Shown here piece by piece: positions 1-6,853 of a DNA stretch of 14,799 bases; position 1 is the first letter of the stretch, and each line of letters begins with the position of its first letter. This DNA is from Desulfobulbaceae bacterium UBA2262 (GTDB lineage Bacteria; Desulfobacterota; Desulfobulbia; Desulfobulbales; Desulfurivibrionaceae). The DNA lies in NCBI GenBank assembly GCA_002347185.1, contig DDXK01000092.1, forward strand, positions 1 through 14,799. Direction: 5' to 3'. The translations under genes and the position numbers were made by a program. The notes beneath the pieces are model-generated. The model was not told the DNA's origin. It saw only the letters and a list, made by a program, of their open reading frames with translations, and did no database searches.

Positions 1-450
1 CTGATCCTGACCGGCTCGCTGGGGGAGGTGATGAAGGAGTCCGCCCAGGCAGCCTTGAGCTATATCCGCAGCAATACCGCCCGTTTCAATATCCCCCGCG
101 ATTTTTTCGAGGGCACCGATATCCATATCCACGTGCCGGGCGGCGCCATACCCAAGGACGGCCCCTCGGCCGGGCTGACCATCGCGGTGGCGCTCCTTTC
201 CCTGCTCACCAACCGGCCCGCCCGTCTCGACGTGGCCCTCTCCGGAGAGTTGACCCTCTCGGGCCGGGTCCTGCCGGTGGGCGGGGTCAAGGAAAAGGTG
301 CTGGCCGCCAGGCGGGCCGGCATCCGGACCGTAATTTTCCCGGCAAAGAACGAGGGGAATATCAGGGAGCTGCCCGAGCTGCTTGCCAGGAACCTCACCT
401 GCCTCACCATCGACGAGGTCGGCGACGTCGTCGCGCATGTTTTTTCCTGA
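1..450 (+). CDS. lon: Lon protease, C-terminal proteolytic domain (5' end outside window)
   Basis: This is the last 149 residues of an ATP-dependent Lon (La) serine protease, which degrades misfolded and regulatory proteins in the cytoplasm. The reading frame is open from base 1, so the AAA+ module and N-domain lie upstream of the window. The catalytic serine is seen in P-K-D-G-P-S-A-G (Ser56 of the fragment) and the partner lysine in G-G-V-K-E-K (Lys97), the conserved Ser/Lys dyad of the family. The preceding G-S-L-G-E-V-M-K-E-S-A stretch is also typical of the Lon P-domain start. The stop is TGA at 448-450. The gene converges with the radical SAM gene, leaving only 27 bp between the stops and no clear terminator. 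Identity is secure from the catalytic signature; whether it is the main housekeeping Lon or a second paralogue cannot be told from this piece. Confidence 0.96.
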   Translation: MILTGSLGEVMKESAQAALSYIRSNTARFNIPRDFFEGTDIHIHVPGGAIPKDGPSAGLTIAVALLSLLTNRPARLDVALSGELTLSGRVLPVGGVKEKVLAARRAGIRTVIFPAKNEGNIRELPELLARNLTCLTIDEVGDVVAHVFS

Positions 451-477
451 CCGCTGGCCCGGTCCTGCCGGAGCCCC

Positions 478-1986
478 TCAGCGGCAGAAGAAGGGGGCGT
501 GGTTCGAGGTGAAGAGGAGCGGGTCGCGGCGGAGGATGGGGGCGATGGCCGGGTGGCGCTTGAACTCCTGGTCGAGGAAGCGGCGGATTTCCTTGCGCGA
601 CCAGCCCTGGGGGTGGATGAAATCGGTGTAGAGCGAGAGGTCGCCTTCGTAGAAATCGGTGCGCTGCACCAGGGGCGCCTCCGGGCTGGCGATGGGCATA
701 TTGAAGACCGCCAGGTTCAAGAAGGTGATGGCGCTCTGGTGGCCGGCCACGAAGTCCAGGGTGCGGCGGGCGGCGGGCAGGGTCTCGGCCGGGGTGCCGA
801 AGAGGAGGTAGACATAGGTGGCGATGCCCGCCTTTTCCAGGCAGGCGAAGGCCTTTTCGACCAGGGCCAGGTCGATGCCCTTGTCCATGGCGTCCAGCAC
901 CTGTTGATCGCCTGATTCGAGGCCGAGCTTGAGCAGCCGGCAGCCCGAGGCGCGCAGGGCCAGGCAGAACTCCTGCTCGGCGAGGTGGGGGCTGATTCTC
1001 GCGAAGCCGTACCAGTCGACCCCCGGGGGCTGCTCGGCCAGGGCCCGCATCAGGGCCGGGCTGATGGCGTTGTCCAGCAGATGGATCAGCGTCGGCCTGG
1101 TTTCCGAAATCAGGCCCGCCAGGTCGGCGAGCACCCTGGCGGGAGGCACCGGGCGGTAGGGGTTCTGTTCCGCCTTTTCCGGGCAGAAAAGGCATCTGTT
1201 CCAGTAGCAGCCAGAGGAGGCGGCATAGGGGAGGATAAGACCCGGGGCCAGATAGTCGCCCAGGGGGAGTCCGGCATGGCTGGGCCTGGCCGGCTGGCTG
1301 CCGGGCTCTATTCCCAGCAGGCGCAGGAGCGGTCCTTCCCCCGGCCCGGCCACGAGATGGTCGATCAGGCCCCGGAAGGGGTTTTGCCAGGTCGGGCTCC
1401 GGAGCCAGGAGGTGACCAGGCCGCCGCCCAGGACGATGGGAAGGCCGGGATAGCGCTTTCTGAGCAGGCCGGCCAGGGCGAAGGCGGGCAGGGCCTGACT
1501 CAGGTAGTTGAGGGAGATGCCGACCGCCGGCGGCGGGCTGGCCTCGAGGCACTCCGCAAGGCGGCGGGCGAAATAGGGATAGAAGATATTCTCTTCCGGG
1601 GCGGCGGCCGCGGCAAGGAGGTCCGCGCTTTTCAGGGGGGAGAGGCGTTGATCCTGGTAGTTGGCCAGGCTGAGGGCGAGCTGCCTTTTTTTGCCGCTCA
1701 GCCAGAGGAGGCGGTCGAGGTCGGCCACCGCCCGCCGGTAGCGGTCCGGACTGGCATAGAGTCCGGGGCTGCGCAGGGCGGTGAGGTTGGCCGCCTGGTT
1801 TTTCGCCGCCCGCACGCTCCAGCGGTCCGTCGCCGTCAGGGGCTGGCCGAGGAGAAAGAGCTGGCCTTCGAGGTTGGCGTCGAGCAGGGTGCAGGGCTGC
1901 CCGTGGGCCAGGAGAGCGCCGGCAAGCTGGGCCAGGCCGGCTGGTGGTTCGCAGGCCTTGGCCAGGGGGGGATGGATGAGGAGCAT
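478..1986 (-). CDS. B12-binding-type radical SAM protein
   Basis: Encodes 502 residues from ATG at 1986. A longer frame runs upstream into ktrA, but residues resembling a cobalamin-binding radical SAM N-terminus begin here (M-L-L-I-H-P-P followed by E-P-P-A-G-L-A-Q-L-A). Residues about 155-195 (G-I-S-L-N ... L-P-I-V-L-G-G-G) look like the second half of a Rossmann-like B12-binding domain, though no D-x-H-x-x-G cobalamin ligand motif is visible. The radical SAM cluster site is S-G-C-Y-W-N-R-C-L-F-C (Cys260, Cys265, Cys268), that is CX4CX2C rather than the classic CX3CX2C. It would bind a 4Fe-4S cluster and cleave S-adenosylmethionine. The downstream region (L-K-L-G-L-E-S-G-D-Q) matches the typical radical SAM barrel. 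Substrate is unknown. It lies 29 bp after the ktrA-type gene and may be co-transcribed with it, but no functional link is evident. Confidence 0.85.
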   Translation of the reverse strand: MLLIHPPLAKACEPPAGLAQLAGALLAHGQPCTLLDANLEGQLFLLGQPLTATDRWSVRAAKNQAANLTALRSPGLYASPDRYRRAVADLDRLLWLSGKKRQLALSLANYQDQRLSPLKSADLLAAAAAPEENIFYPYFARRLAECLEASPPPAVGISLNYLSQALPAFALAGLLRKRYPGLPIVLGGGLVTSWLRSPTWQNPFRGLIDHLVAGPGEGPLLRLLGIEPGSQPARPSHAGLPLGDYLAPGLILPYAASSGCYWNRCLFCPEKAEQNPYRPVPPARVLADLAGLISETRPTLIHLLDNAISPALMRALAEQPPGVDWYGFARISPHLAEQEFCLALRASGCRLLKLGLESGDQQVLDAMDKGIDLALVEKAFACLEKAGIATYVYLLFGTPAETLPAARRTLDFVAGHQSAITFLNLAVFNMPIASPEAPLVQRTDFYEGDLSLYTDFIHPQGWSRKEIRRFLDQEFKRHPAIAPILRRDPLLFTSNHAPFFCR

Positions 1987-2015
1987 GGGGTCTCGGCTGT
2001 GACGGGCAAGGGGGG

Positions 2016-2672
2016 TCAGGATTTGATCTTGCTCAGCCGCTCGATGGGGCCGATGACCTCCAGGACATCGTCCTGGCCGAGGGTGTTGTCCGCCCTGGGA
2101 ATGTACTGGAATTTCGCCTCCCCCGCCTTTTTGACGGCGATGATCTGAATGCCGTAGCGGTTGGTGAGGTCGAGGGCCCGGATGCTTTTCCCGGCCCACT
2201 CCTGCACGGTGAGTTCCTGGATGGCAAACTCCTTGTCAAAGGGCAGGCTGCCGAAATACCCGGGGTTTGCCAGCTTGGTGGCGAGCTGGGTGGCCGCCAG
2301 CAGCTCGGGGATGATCACCTCGTCCACCCCGATTTTGCGCAGCAGTTTTTCGTGGTCGGGGTTGATCGCCTTGACCCAGACATTTTTTACTCCCAGTTCC
2401 TTGAGGTAGAGGGAGATCATGGAGCTGGCGGCAATGGAATCCCCGACGCTGACCAGCACATGGGTGAGCTCCTTGAAGCCGAGCTGTGCCAGAACCTCCT
2501 TGTTGGTGGCGTCCGCCTGGTAGACCAGGGGGAAGCTGCCCTGCGCCCGTTTCACGTTTTCCGGATCGGTATCGATGCCGATGACATCAAGCCCCTGCTG
2601 GATCAGGGTGTTGCCGAATTTGAAGCCAAACTTGCCAAGGCCGATCACGCCTATCTGGTATCTGGTGTGCAT
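2016..2672 (-). CDS. ktrA: KtrA/TrkA-type RCK regulatory subunit of potassium uptake
   Basis: A 218-residue cytoplasmic protein that gates a membrane potassium channel subunit in response to bound nucleotide. The N-terminal RCK_N Rossmann fold starts at once with I-G-V-I-G-L-G-K-F-G (Gly11, Gly13, Gly16), followed by an acidic end of strand 2 (G-I-D-T-D). A C-terminal RCK_C (TrkA_C) domain follows from about residue 135, including A-G-K-S-I-R-A-L-D-L and a final D-D-V-L-E-V-I-G-P. The length fits single-RCK KtrA proteins rather than the double-length TrkA of enterobacteria. The start at ATG 2672 is supported by AAAGGAG seven bases upstream. It sits 25 bp downstream of the TrkH/KtrB gene, the expected channel partner, so the two genes should form one operon and one complex. 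Confidence 0.93.
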   Translation of the reverse strand: MHTRYQIGVIGLGKFGFKFGNTLIQQGLDVIGIDTDPENVKRAQGSFPLVYQADATNKEVLAQLGFKELTHVLVSVGDSIAASSMISLYLKELGVKNVWVKAINPDHEKLLRKIGVDEVIIPELLAATQLATKLANPGYFGSLPFDKEFAIQELTVQEWAGKSIRALDLTNRYGIQIIAVKKAGEAKFQYIPRADNTLGQDDVLEVIGPIERLSKIKS

Positions 2673-2697
2673 TTCTCTGCTCCTTTTTCGCGTCGCG

Positions 2698-4062
2698 TCA
2701 GCCGATGAGCGGCTCTTCCTCGGCCCAGCGGTAGGCTTCTTTTTTCTGCAAGCTCTGGATGGCGGCCAGAAAGACGATGGGGCCCAGGCGGCCCAGGAAC
2801 ATGAGCAGGGTCACCACCCATTTGCCGACCATGGTAAGCTGCGGGGTCAGGCCGGTGCTCAGGCCCACGGTTCCGAAGGCGGAAACAACCTCGAAGAATA
2901 TTTCCATGCTGAGCCCCCGGGTCATGGGATGCGGCAGGTTGCCCCCCTCGGTGATGTTGAGGACCAGGGTGGCCAGGATGATGATGGCCGCGGCAAAGAT
3001 GAAGAGGATGAGCGCCTTGTTCACCGCCGGCCTGCTTGCCGCCCGTCTGCCGATCACCGCCTGGTCGCGCCCCTTGAACTGGGAAAGGAGGAAGGCGGTC
3101 AGCACCCGGAAGCTGGTGACCTTGATGCCGCCGGCGCAGGAGCCCGGCGCGCCGCCGATGAACATCAGCATGAGCATGAGCAGGAGGGAGACATTGGTCA
3201 GCTCGCCAATGGGCAGGGTGTTGAAGCCGGCGGTCCGGCAGGTGACCGACTGGAACAGGGCGGCAAGCGGGCCGGCCGCCGTCGGCATGACAGGGTTGCC
3301 GCCGAAAAACTCCGCGCAGTAGATGGCGCCTGCCCCGGCCAGGATCAAAAAAAAGCTGGTTTTAATGACCAGCCGGGCATACCAGCTGAGGTTCTCCTTG
3401 CTGCGCCTCTGCCTGCGCAAGGAGAACCGGGAGGCGGCATAGACCTGCAGCTCGATCAGCACGGAAAAGCCGAGGCCGCCCAGGATGATCAGGCCCATGA
3501 TCACCAGGTTTACCGGCCAGTTGCCCTGCCAGGCACTGATGCTGTCGCCATAAAGGCTGAAGCCGGCGTTGCAGAAGGCGGAAACCGCGTGAAAGAGGGC
3601 GGAAAAGGGCGGGAATCCGTGCGGGGCGAGGAGGAAGAGGGCAAGGGCGCCAACGGCTTCGATGAGGAGGGTCCAGAGGACAATGCGCAGGAGAAAGTGG
3701 CCCAGATGAAAGGCCGGGTCGTGGAGCAGGCTTTGTCCCACGGCGATCCGGTCGGTGAGGGAGACCTGTTTGCGCCAGAGATAGGAGAAGAGTCCCGTGA
3801 AGGTCATGATGCCGAGGCCGCCCAGCTGGATCAGGACAACGATGATTGTCTGCCCCTGCCGGGAGAAGAAGGAGCCGGTATCCAGTACGGCCAGGCCGGT
3901 GACGCAGACCGCGGAGGTCGCGGTGAACAGGGCGTCGGTCCAGGAAAGCCTCCCCGCCGTGAGGGAGCCGGGCAGGTGCAAAAGGGCGGCGCCGGCGCAG
4001 ATCAGCAGCGCGAAGAAGAGGATCGGCAGGGAAAAGGGGGGGATCTTTCTGGCCAGCTTCAT
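2698..4062 (-). CDS. ktrB: TrkH/KtrB-family potassium transporter, membrane subunit
   Basis: A 454-residue inner-membrane potassium translocating subunit. The four half-conserved selectivity-filter loops of the SKT superfamily are all visible: S-A-V-C-V-T-G-L (about residues 50-57), S-A-F-C-N-A-G-F (161-168), S-V-T-C-R-T-A-G-F (272-280) and S-A-F-G-T-V-G-L (394-401), each with its filter glycine. Between them are many hydrophobic helices, for example 11-30, 71-95, 185-205, 233-252 and 349-370. The size matches KtrB better than the longer TrkH. The chosen start is ATG at 4062 with GGAG 13 bases upstream; an in-frame TTG at 4092 would add ten residues and cannot be excluded. The RCK regulatory gene follows after 25 bp. 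A candidate sigma-70 promoter lies about 50 bp upstream. Confidence 0.93.
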   Translation of the reverse strand: MKLARKIPPFSLPILFFALLICAGAALLHLPGSLTAGRLSWTDALFTATSAVCVTGLAVLDTGSFFSRQGQTIIVVLIQLGGLGIMTFTGLFSYLWRKQVSLTDRIAVGQSLLHDPAFHLGHFLLRIVLWTLLIEAVGALALFLLAPHGFPPFSALFHAVSAFCNAGFSLYGDSISAWQGNWPVNLVIMGLIILGGLGFSVLIELQVYAASRFSLRRQRRSKENLSWYARLVIKTSFFLILAGAGAIYCAEFFGGNPVMPTAAGPLAALFQSVTCRTAGFNTLPIGELTNVSLLLMLMLMFIGGAPGSCAGGIKVTSFRVLTAFLLSQFKGRDQAVIGRRAASRPAVNKALILFIFAAAIIILATLVLNITEGGNLPHPMTRGLSMEIFFEVVSAFGTVGLSTGLTPQLTMVGKWVVTLLMFLGRLGPIVFLAAIQSLQKKEAYRWAEEEPLIG

Positions 4063-4111
4063 AGGCAAGGGGAAACTCCAGGTTGCCGGCAAGCGCGCAC
4101 GGGCATGCGCT

Positions 4112-4140
4112 CTTATACCATTCTTTGCCCCGGTTGGCCA
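4112..4140 (-). promoter_or_regulatory. Candidate sigma-70 promoter for the ktrB-ktrA-radical SAM unit
   Basis: Read on the minus strand, TGGCCA (4140-4135) and TATAAG (4117-4112) are separated by 17 bases. The -10 element matches consensus at five of six positions, the -35 at four of six. It lies between the usp terminator and the ktrB start, the only place where a promoter of its own would fit. No experimental support. Confidence 0.4.
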
Positions 4141-4164
4141 GCAGGATGAGGGAAAGTCCGGCTT

Positions 4165-4199
4165 CTAAAAAAAATGGGCGCCCTTGCGGACGCCCATTT
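4165..4199 (-). terminator. Rho-independent terminator of the usp/TauE operon
   Basis: On the minus strand a perfect 9-bp stem AAATGGGCG / CGCCCATTT (4199-4191 with 4180-4172) encloses a 10-base loop and runs directly into a tract of eight or more T residues. It lies about 40 bases past the stop of the tandem Usp gene and separates this operon from the ktr unit read in the same direction. Confidence 0.9.
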
Positions 4200-4208
4200 A
4201 AGGATAAA

Positions 4209-4239
4209 GAAGGAAGCGGCCATGCGAAGCCGCTCCTTC
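4209..4239 (-). other. Second hairpin between the usp stop codon and the terminator
   Basis: Immediately after the TAA of the tandem Usp gene, AGCGGC and GCCGCT pair around an 8-base loop, and the stem continues after a single-base bulge with two G-C and two A-T pairs. It has no T-tract of its own, so it is more likely a 3'-end stabilising structure or part of a double terminator than an independent terminator. Confidence 0.5.
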
Positions 4240-4240
4240 G

Positions 4241-5104
4241 TTACGGGTTCTGCAGGTGGCAGACGAGGACCGGACAGGTCGTGTAGCCGATGACCCGTTC
4301 GGTGACGCTGCCCATGAGCAGGCGGGTCAGCCCCTTCCGACCGTGTGAGCCCATGATGATAAGGTCGGCGGCGATTTCTCCGGCCAGGCTGGTGATGGCC
4401 TGGTGCGGTTCGCCGTCGCGGACGAAGAGCTCGGTTGCGATCCCGAGATCCCCTGCCCAGCGTTGCACTTTTTCCAGGACTTTCTCGGCGCCCTGGTAGA
4501 GTTCCTTGATAGTTTCCGGGGCAAGGGCATAGAACTCATCATTGGTATAGACCACCGAGACGGCCGAGAGGCGGGAGCCGCGTTCCTGGGCTATTTCCAG
4601 GGCGCGTTCCAGGGCGGTGTCGCAGTATTGCGAGCCGTCCGTGGCCAGGAGCAGATTCCGCCAGGAGATTTTTCCCTCCTCCGGCACCACCAGCACGTCT
4701 TTCCTGGTGTGGCCGATCACCCGTTCGGTGACGCTGCCCATCAGTTCGCGTTCCACATGGCCTTTGCCGCGGCGGCCCATGACGATGAGATCGCAGCTTT
4801 CCTCGTCGGCCACATGCACGATCTGTTCGTAAGGCTCTCCCTGTTCCAGGTTGGTCAGGATATGCACCCCTTCCGTTCCTGCAAGCTGCCGGGCCTCGGC
4901 GAGGAGTTTCTCGCCGGGCCCGGTAATGGTTTCCTTGATGTTCGATACGCCTATCAGATCCAGATCGCCTTGATAGCTTGGTACCACGGCCAGCACCTTG
5001 ATCCAGCTCTTGTCTTCCCTGGCAAGCTGACTTGCCAGGGAAAGAGCGCTTTTCGCGGAGACGGAGCCGTCATAGGCGACCAGGATCTTCCGGTACTTAG
5101 CCAT
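4241..5104 (-). CDS. Universal stress protein, tandem UspA domains
   Basis: A 287-residue cytoplasmic protein made of two UspA folds, about residues 4-142 and 148-284. Each begins with a nucleotide-binding strand (K-I-L-V-A-Y-D-G-S and N-L-L-L-A-T-D-G-S) and each keeps the ATP-binding loop G-x2-G-x9-G-S: G-R-R-G ... M-G-S near 110-124 and G-S-H-G ... M-G-S near 252-266. Both domains should therefore bind ATP. The ATG at 5104 overlaps the end of the TauE-type gene in ATGGCTAA, giving an 8-bp overlap that suggests translational coupling; an in-frame TTG at 5116 is less likely. It is the last gene of the operon and is followed by two hairpins. A 35-bp stretch is repeated almost perfectly between the two domains. 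The family is linked to stress survival, but the specific role here is unknown. Confidence 0.93.
   Translation of the reverse strand: MAKYRKILVAYDGSVSAKSALSLASQLAREDKSWIKVLAVVPSYQGDLDLIGVSNIKETITGPGEKLLAEARQLAGTEGVHILTNLEQGEPYEQIVHVADEESCDLIVMGRRGKGHVERELMGSVTERVIGHTRKDVLVVPEEGKISWRNLLLATDGSQYCDTALERALEIAQERGSRLSAVSVVYTNDEFYALAPETIKELYQGAEKVLEKVQRWAGDLGIATELFVRDGEPHQAITSLAGEIAADLIIMGSHGRKGLTRLLMGSVTERVIGYTTCPVLVCHLQNP
4281..4741. repeat. Direct repeat of 35 bp within the tandem Usp gene
   Basis: Bases 4281-4315 and 4707-4741 match at 33 of 35 positions. They lie 426 bp (142 codons) apart in the same frame and encode the end of the ATP loop of each Usp domain (M-G-S-V-T-E-R-V-I-G). The flanking coding sequence is far less alike. 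Confidence 0.8.
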
Positions 5105-6437
5105 TGGCCACCCCAAGGGCTTTCTTGCTTTGCCGGTCGGCGGTCATGCCCTTGATCATCGCCACGATGATGATGGCGCCGGCCGAACCCAGGGCCGCCA
5201 CCAGCGACCAGAAGCTGATGGCCTCGAGCAGGGCGATGGTGTTCGGGGCAATGGGCGCCATCAGCTCCAGATCGACCAGATAGCCAGGAATCTTGACTCC
5301 GCGGCTGACGGCGACGATGAGCATGGTGGTGGCCATGACCACCTTGATGATGTAATCCTTCACATAGGTGGTGCCGAGGGCGCCGAGCTGCACGCCGATC
5401 AGGGAGGTGGCGAGCAGGAGCAGGGCGAGGCGGATGTCGATGAGGCCGGAAAGACCCCACTGGATGGAACCCCAGGCGCCCATGACAAAGGCGATGATCA
5501 ACTCGGTGGCGCTGGCGACCACGGCGGAGGCGCCGAGGACATAGATCATGCCGGGGACGCCGATGAAGCCGCCCACCGCGATGGTGGCGGCGAGCATGCC
5601 GGTGAGCAGGCCGACCGGGATGGTGATCCAGGCGGAGATGCGAATCTTGGCGGTCTTGAAGTGCATCATGGGGGGGAGGTTGATGCTCTGCATCCGCAGG
5701 GCAAGCCGGCTGGTGGCGCCTTCCTCGCTCTTGCCCTTGGCCAGTTTGTAGGCATCATAAAAAACATAGCCGCCGACAAAGACCAGAACCACCATGAAGA
5801 CCGCGCTGATGTAAAGGTTGGAGCCTGCGCCGCCGAACTGGCTCAGGATGTACTTCTGGATCTTGATGCCGATCTGTACACCGATGATGGCGGTGGAAGC
5901 CATGACCAGGCCGAGCTTGATATCGGCCTGGCCGTATTTCCAGCGCTTGTAGGCGCCGACCATGGCCTTGGGGAACTTGTGGCACATGTTGCTGGCCACC
6001 GCCACCGCGCCGGGAACGCCCAGGGACATCATGGCCGGTGTCATGACAAAGGCGCCGCCGGAGCCGATGAAGCCCGAAAGCAGGCCGCCAATGGCGCCGA
6101 TCACCAGGAGGGCGATGAGTTTGCTGGGGGTCATGTCCATGAACATGACGGATACGTCCTTCATGACCTTGCCTTCGGCATGCTTATCCAGGTTGATCAG
6201 CACCTTTTGGTTCACTTTCAGGTCTTCGGGCTGCATGGTCGCGCCCAGGCTCAGGGTGAGCATCTCCTTGGTGCCGTCTTTTTCAAAGAGAACGGTACGC
6301 TCGACGGCATTCACCTCGGTGATAATGCCCTTGAGCATGTCCTTGGACGGACCTTCGCCGCCGGCGGCCAGGGCCGCATGGGCGGACAGGGAGAGGGGAA
6401 GAATGGTAAACATGAGTATAATCAATAATTTTTTCAT
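5097..6437 (-). CDS. TauE/SafE-family permease with exported N-terminal domain
   Basis: A 446-residue membrane protein of the TauE/SafE (DUF81) family, members of which are proposed to export sulfite, sulfoacetate or related small anions. Residues 1-25 form a signal peptide (M-K-K-L-L then a hydrophobic core and A-H-A-A-L-A-A). Residues about 26-100 are a small, probably beta-rich, soluble domain, unusual for the family and presumably periplasmic. The permease follows, with family-like segments G-G-L-L-S-G-F-I-G-S-G-G-A-F (117-130) and, in the second half, T-G-M-L-A-A-T-I-A-V-G-G-F-I-G-V-P-G (279-296), together with about eight further hydrophobic helices up to 428. AGGAG lies 11 bases upstream of the ATG. 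It follows the small membrane protein by 38 bp and overlaps the tandem Usp gene by 8 bp. Family assignment is firm; the transported substrate is inference only. Confidence 0.9.
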   Translation of the reverse strand: MKKLLIILMFTILPLSLSAHAALAAGGEGPSKDMLKGIITEVNAVERTVLFEKDGTKEMLTLSLGATMQPEDLKVNQKVLINLDKHAEGKVMKDVSVMFMDMTPSKLIALLVIGAIGGLLSGFIGSGGAFVMTPAMMSLGVPGAVAVASNMCHKFPKAMVGAYKRWKYGQADIKLGLVMASTAIIGVQIGIKIQKYILSQFGGAGSNLYISAVFMVVLVFVGGYVFYDAYKLAKGKSEEGATSRLALRMQSINLPPMMHFKTAKIRISAWITIPVGLLTGMLAATIAVGGFIGVPGMIYVLGASAVVASATELIIAFVMGAWGSIQWGLSGLIDIRLALLLLATSLIGVQLGALGTTYVKDYIIKVVMATTMLIVAVSRGVKIPGYLVDLELMAPIAPNTIALLEAISFWSLVAALGSAGAIIIVAMIKGMTADRQSKKALGVANG

Positions 6438-6475
6438 TGTAGGTGCATCTCCTTTCTGCGGTCGAATCCGGCGGG

Positions 6476-6814
6476 TTATTTTTTTGCTTCAATGCCAAGG
6501 GAGCTCAGCAGATTGCTGGCAAAGGCCCCGTGGATGAAAGAGAAGAAAAAGGCCGTGCAAACCGGGTAAATCCAGCGCCAGCCGCCCATGGTAAAGGTGT
6601 CGGTGACCAGTTTTTCGTTCTTGAACAGCAGAATATACGCGGAAATCGATACTGTTCCGAAGATGAGTGTTTTCAGGTACGGTTTCTTTGCGGTTTCTTG
6701 GGTTGCCATTGGTTTCTCCTTGCCTCCTTGCAGCAGGTTTTTTGCGGTGTCGTGCTCGCCGGCTTCGGCAAAGGCGACCGCCGTCATGTTTTTGTCAAAC
6801 TCTTTTCTTCCCAT
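6476..6814 (-). CDS. Small two-helix membrane protein with N-terminal AFAEAGE module
   Basis: A 112-residue protein I cannot assign to a named family. Residues 1-35 are hydrophilic and contain M-T-A-V-A-F-A-E-A-G-E-H-D-T-A (10-24), a module also found in the next gene upstream in the operon. Two hydrophobic segments follow, about 47-63 (T-L-I-F-G-T-V-S-I-S-A-Y-I-L-L-F) and 80-102 (W-I-Y-P-V-C-T-A-F-F-F-S-F). The ATG at 6814 is preceded by AAGGGAG at eight bases. A second ATG at 6709, just after the module, also has a strong Shine-Dalgarno sequence, so a 77-residue membrane-only form may be made. It lies directly before the TauE/SafE permease and could be its accessory or small subunit, or tether the Usp proteins to the membrane; this is inference from position. 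Confidence 0.82.
   Translation of the reverse strand: MGRKEFDKNMTAVAFAEAGEHDTAKNLLQGGKEKPMATQETAKKPYLKTLIFGTVSISAYILLFKNEKLVTDTFTMGGWRWIYPVCTAFFFSFIHGAFASNLLSSLGIEAKK
6707..6727 (-). promoter_or_regulatory. Internal Shine-Dalgarno and start codon within the small membrane protein gene
   Basis: On the minus strand AAGGAGGCAAGGAGAAACCA precedes ATG at 6709, in frame with the host gene. The two purine-rich blocks would make an efficient ribosome binding site. Translation from here would give M-A-T-Q-E-T-A-K-K-P-Y and both membrane helices but not the N-terminal module. Confidence 0.5.
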
Positions 6815-6853
6815 CCTTTTTTCTCCCTTGAAAAATTCAATGCATTCAGGTCA

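Noticed and set aside
451..484. CCGCTG / CAGCGG inverted repeat between lon and the radical SAM gene as a shared terminator
   Set aside because: The stem does not extend inward, the loop is 22 bases and no T-tract follows on either strand.
404..1552. A 382-codon minus-strand open frame overlapping the radical SAM gene in another frame
   Set aside because: Low-complexity P/R/G/A composition and no ribosome site; the overlapping frame has the radical SAM cysteines.
985..2148. A 387-codon plus-strand open frame antisense to the radical SAM gene
   Set aside because: G/Q/E-rich shadow without recognisable motifs.
2575..4149. A 524-codon open frame on the plus strand, antisense to the potassium transporter gene
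   Set aside because: Composition is dominated by G, E, Q, D and H without any domain pattern, and the opposite strand encodes an unmistakable TrkH/KtrB with all four filter loops. It is a by-product of high GC.
5130..6428. A 432-codon plus-strand open frame across the TauE/SafE gene
   Set aside because: Extremely rich in G, D, H and A with no family resemblance; mirrors the third-codon GC of the real permease gene.
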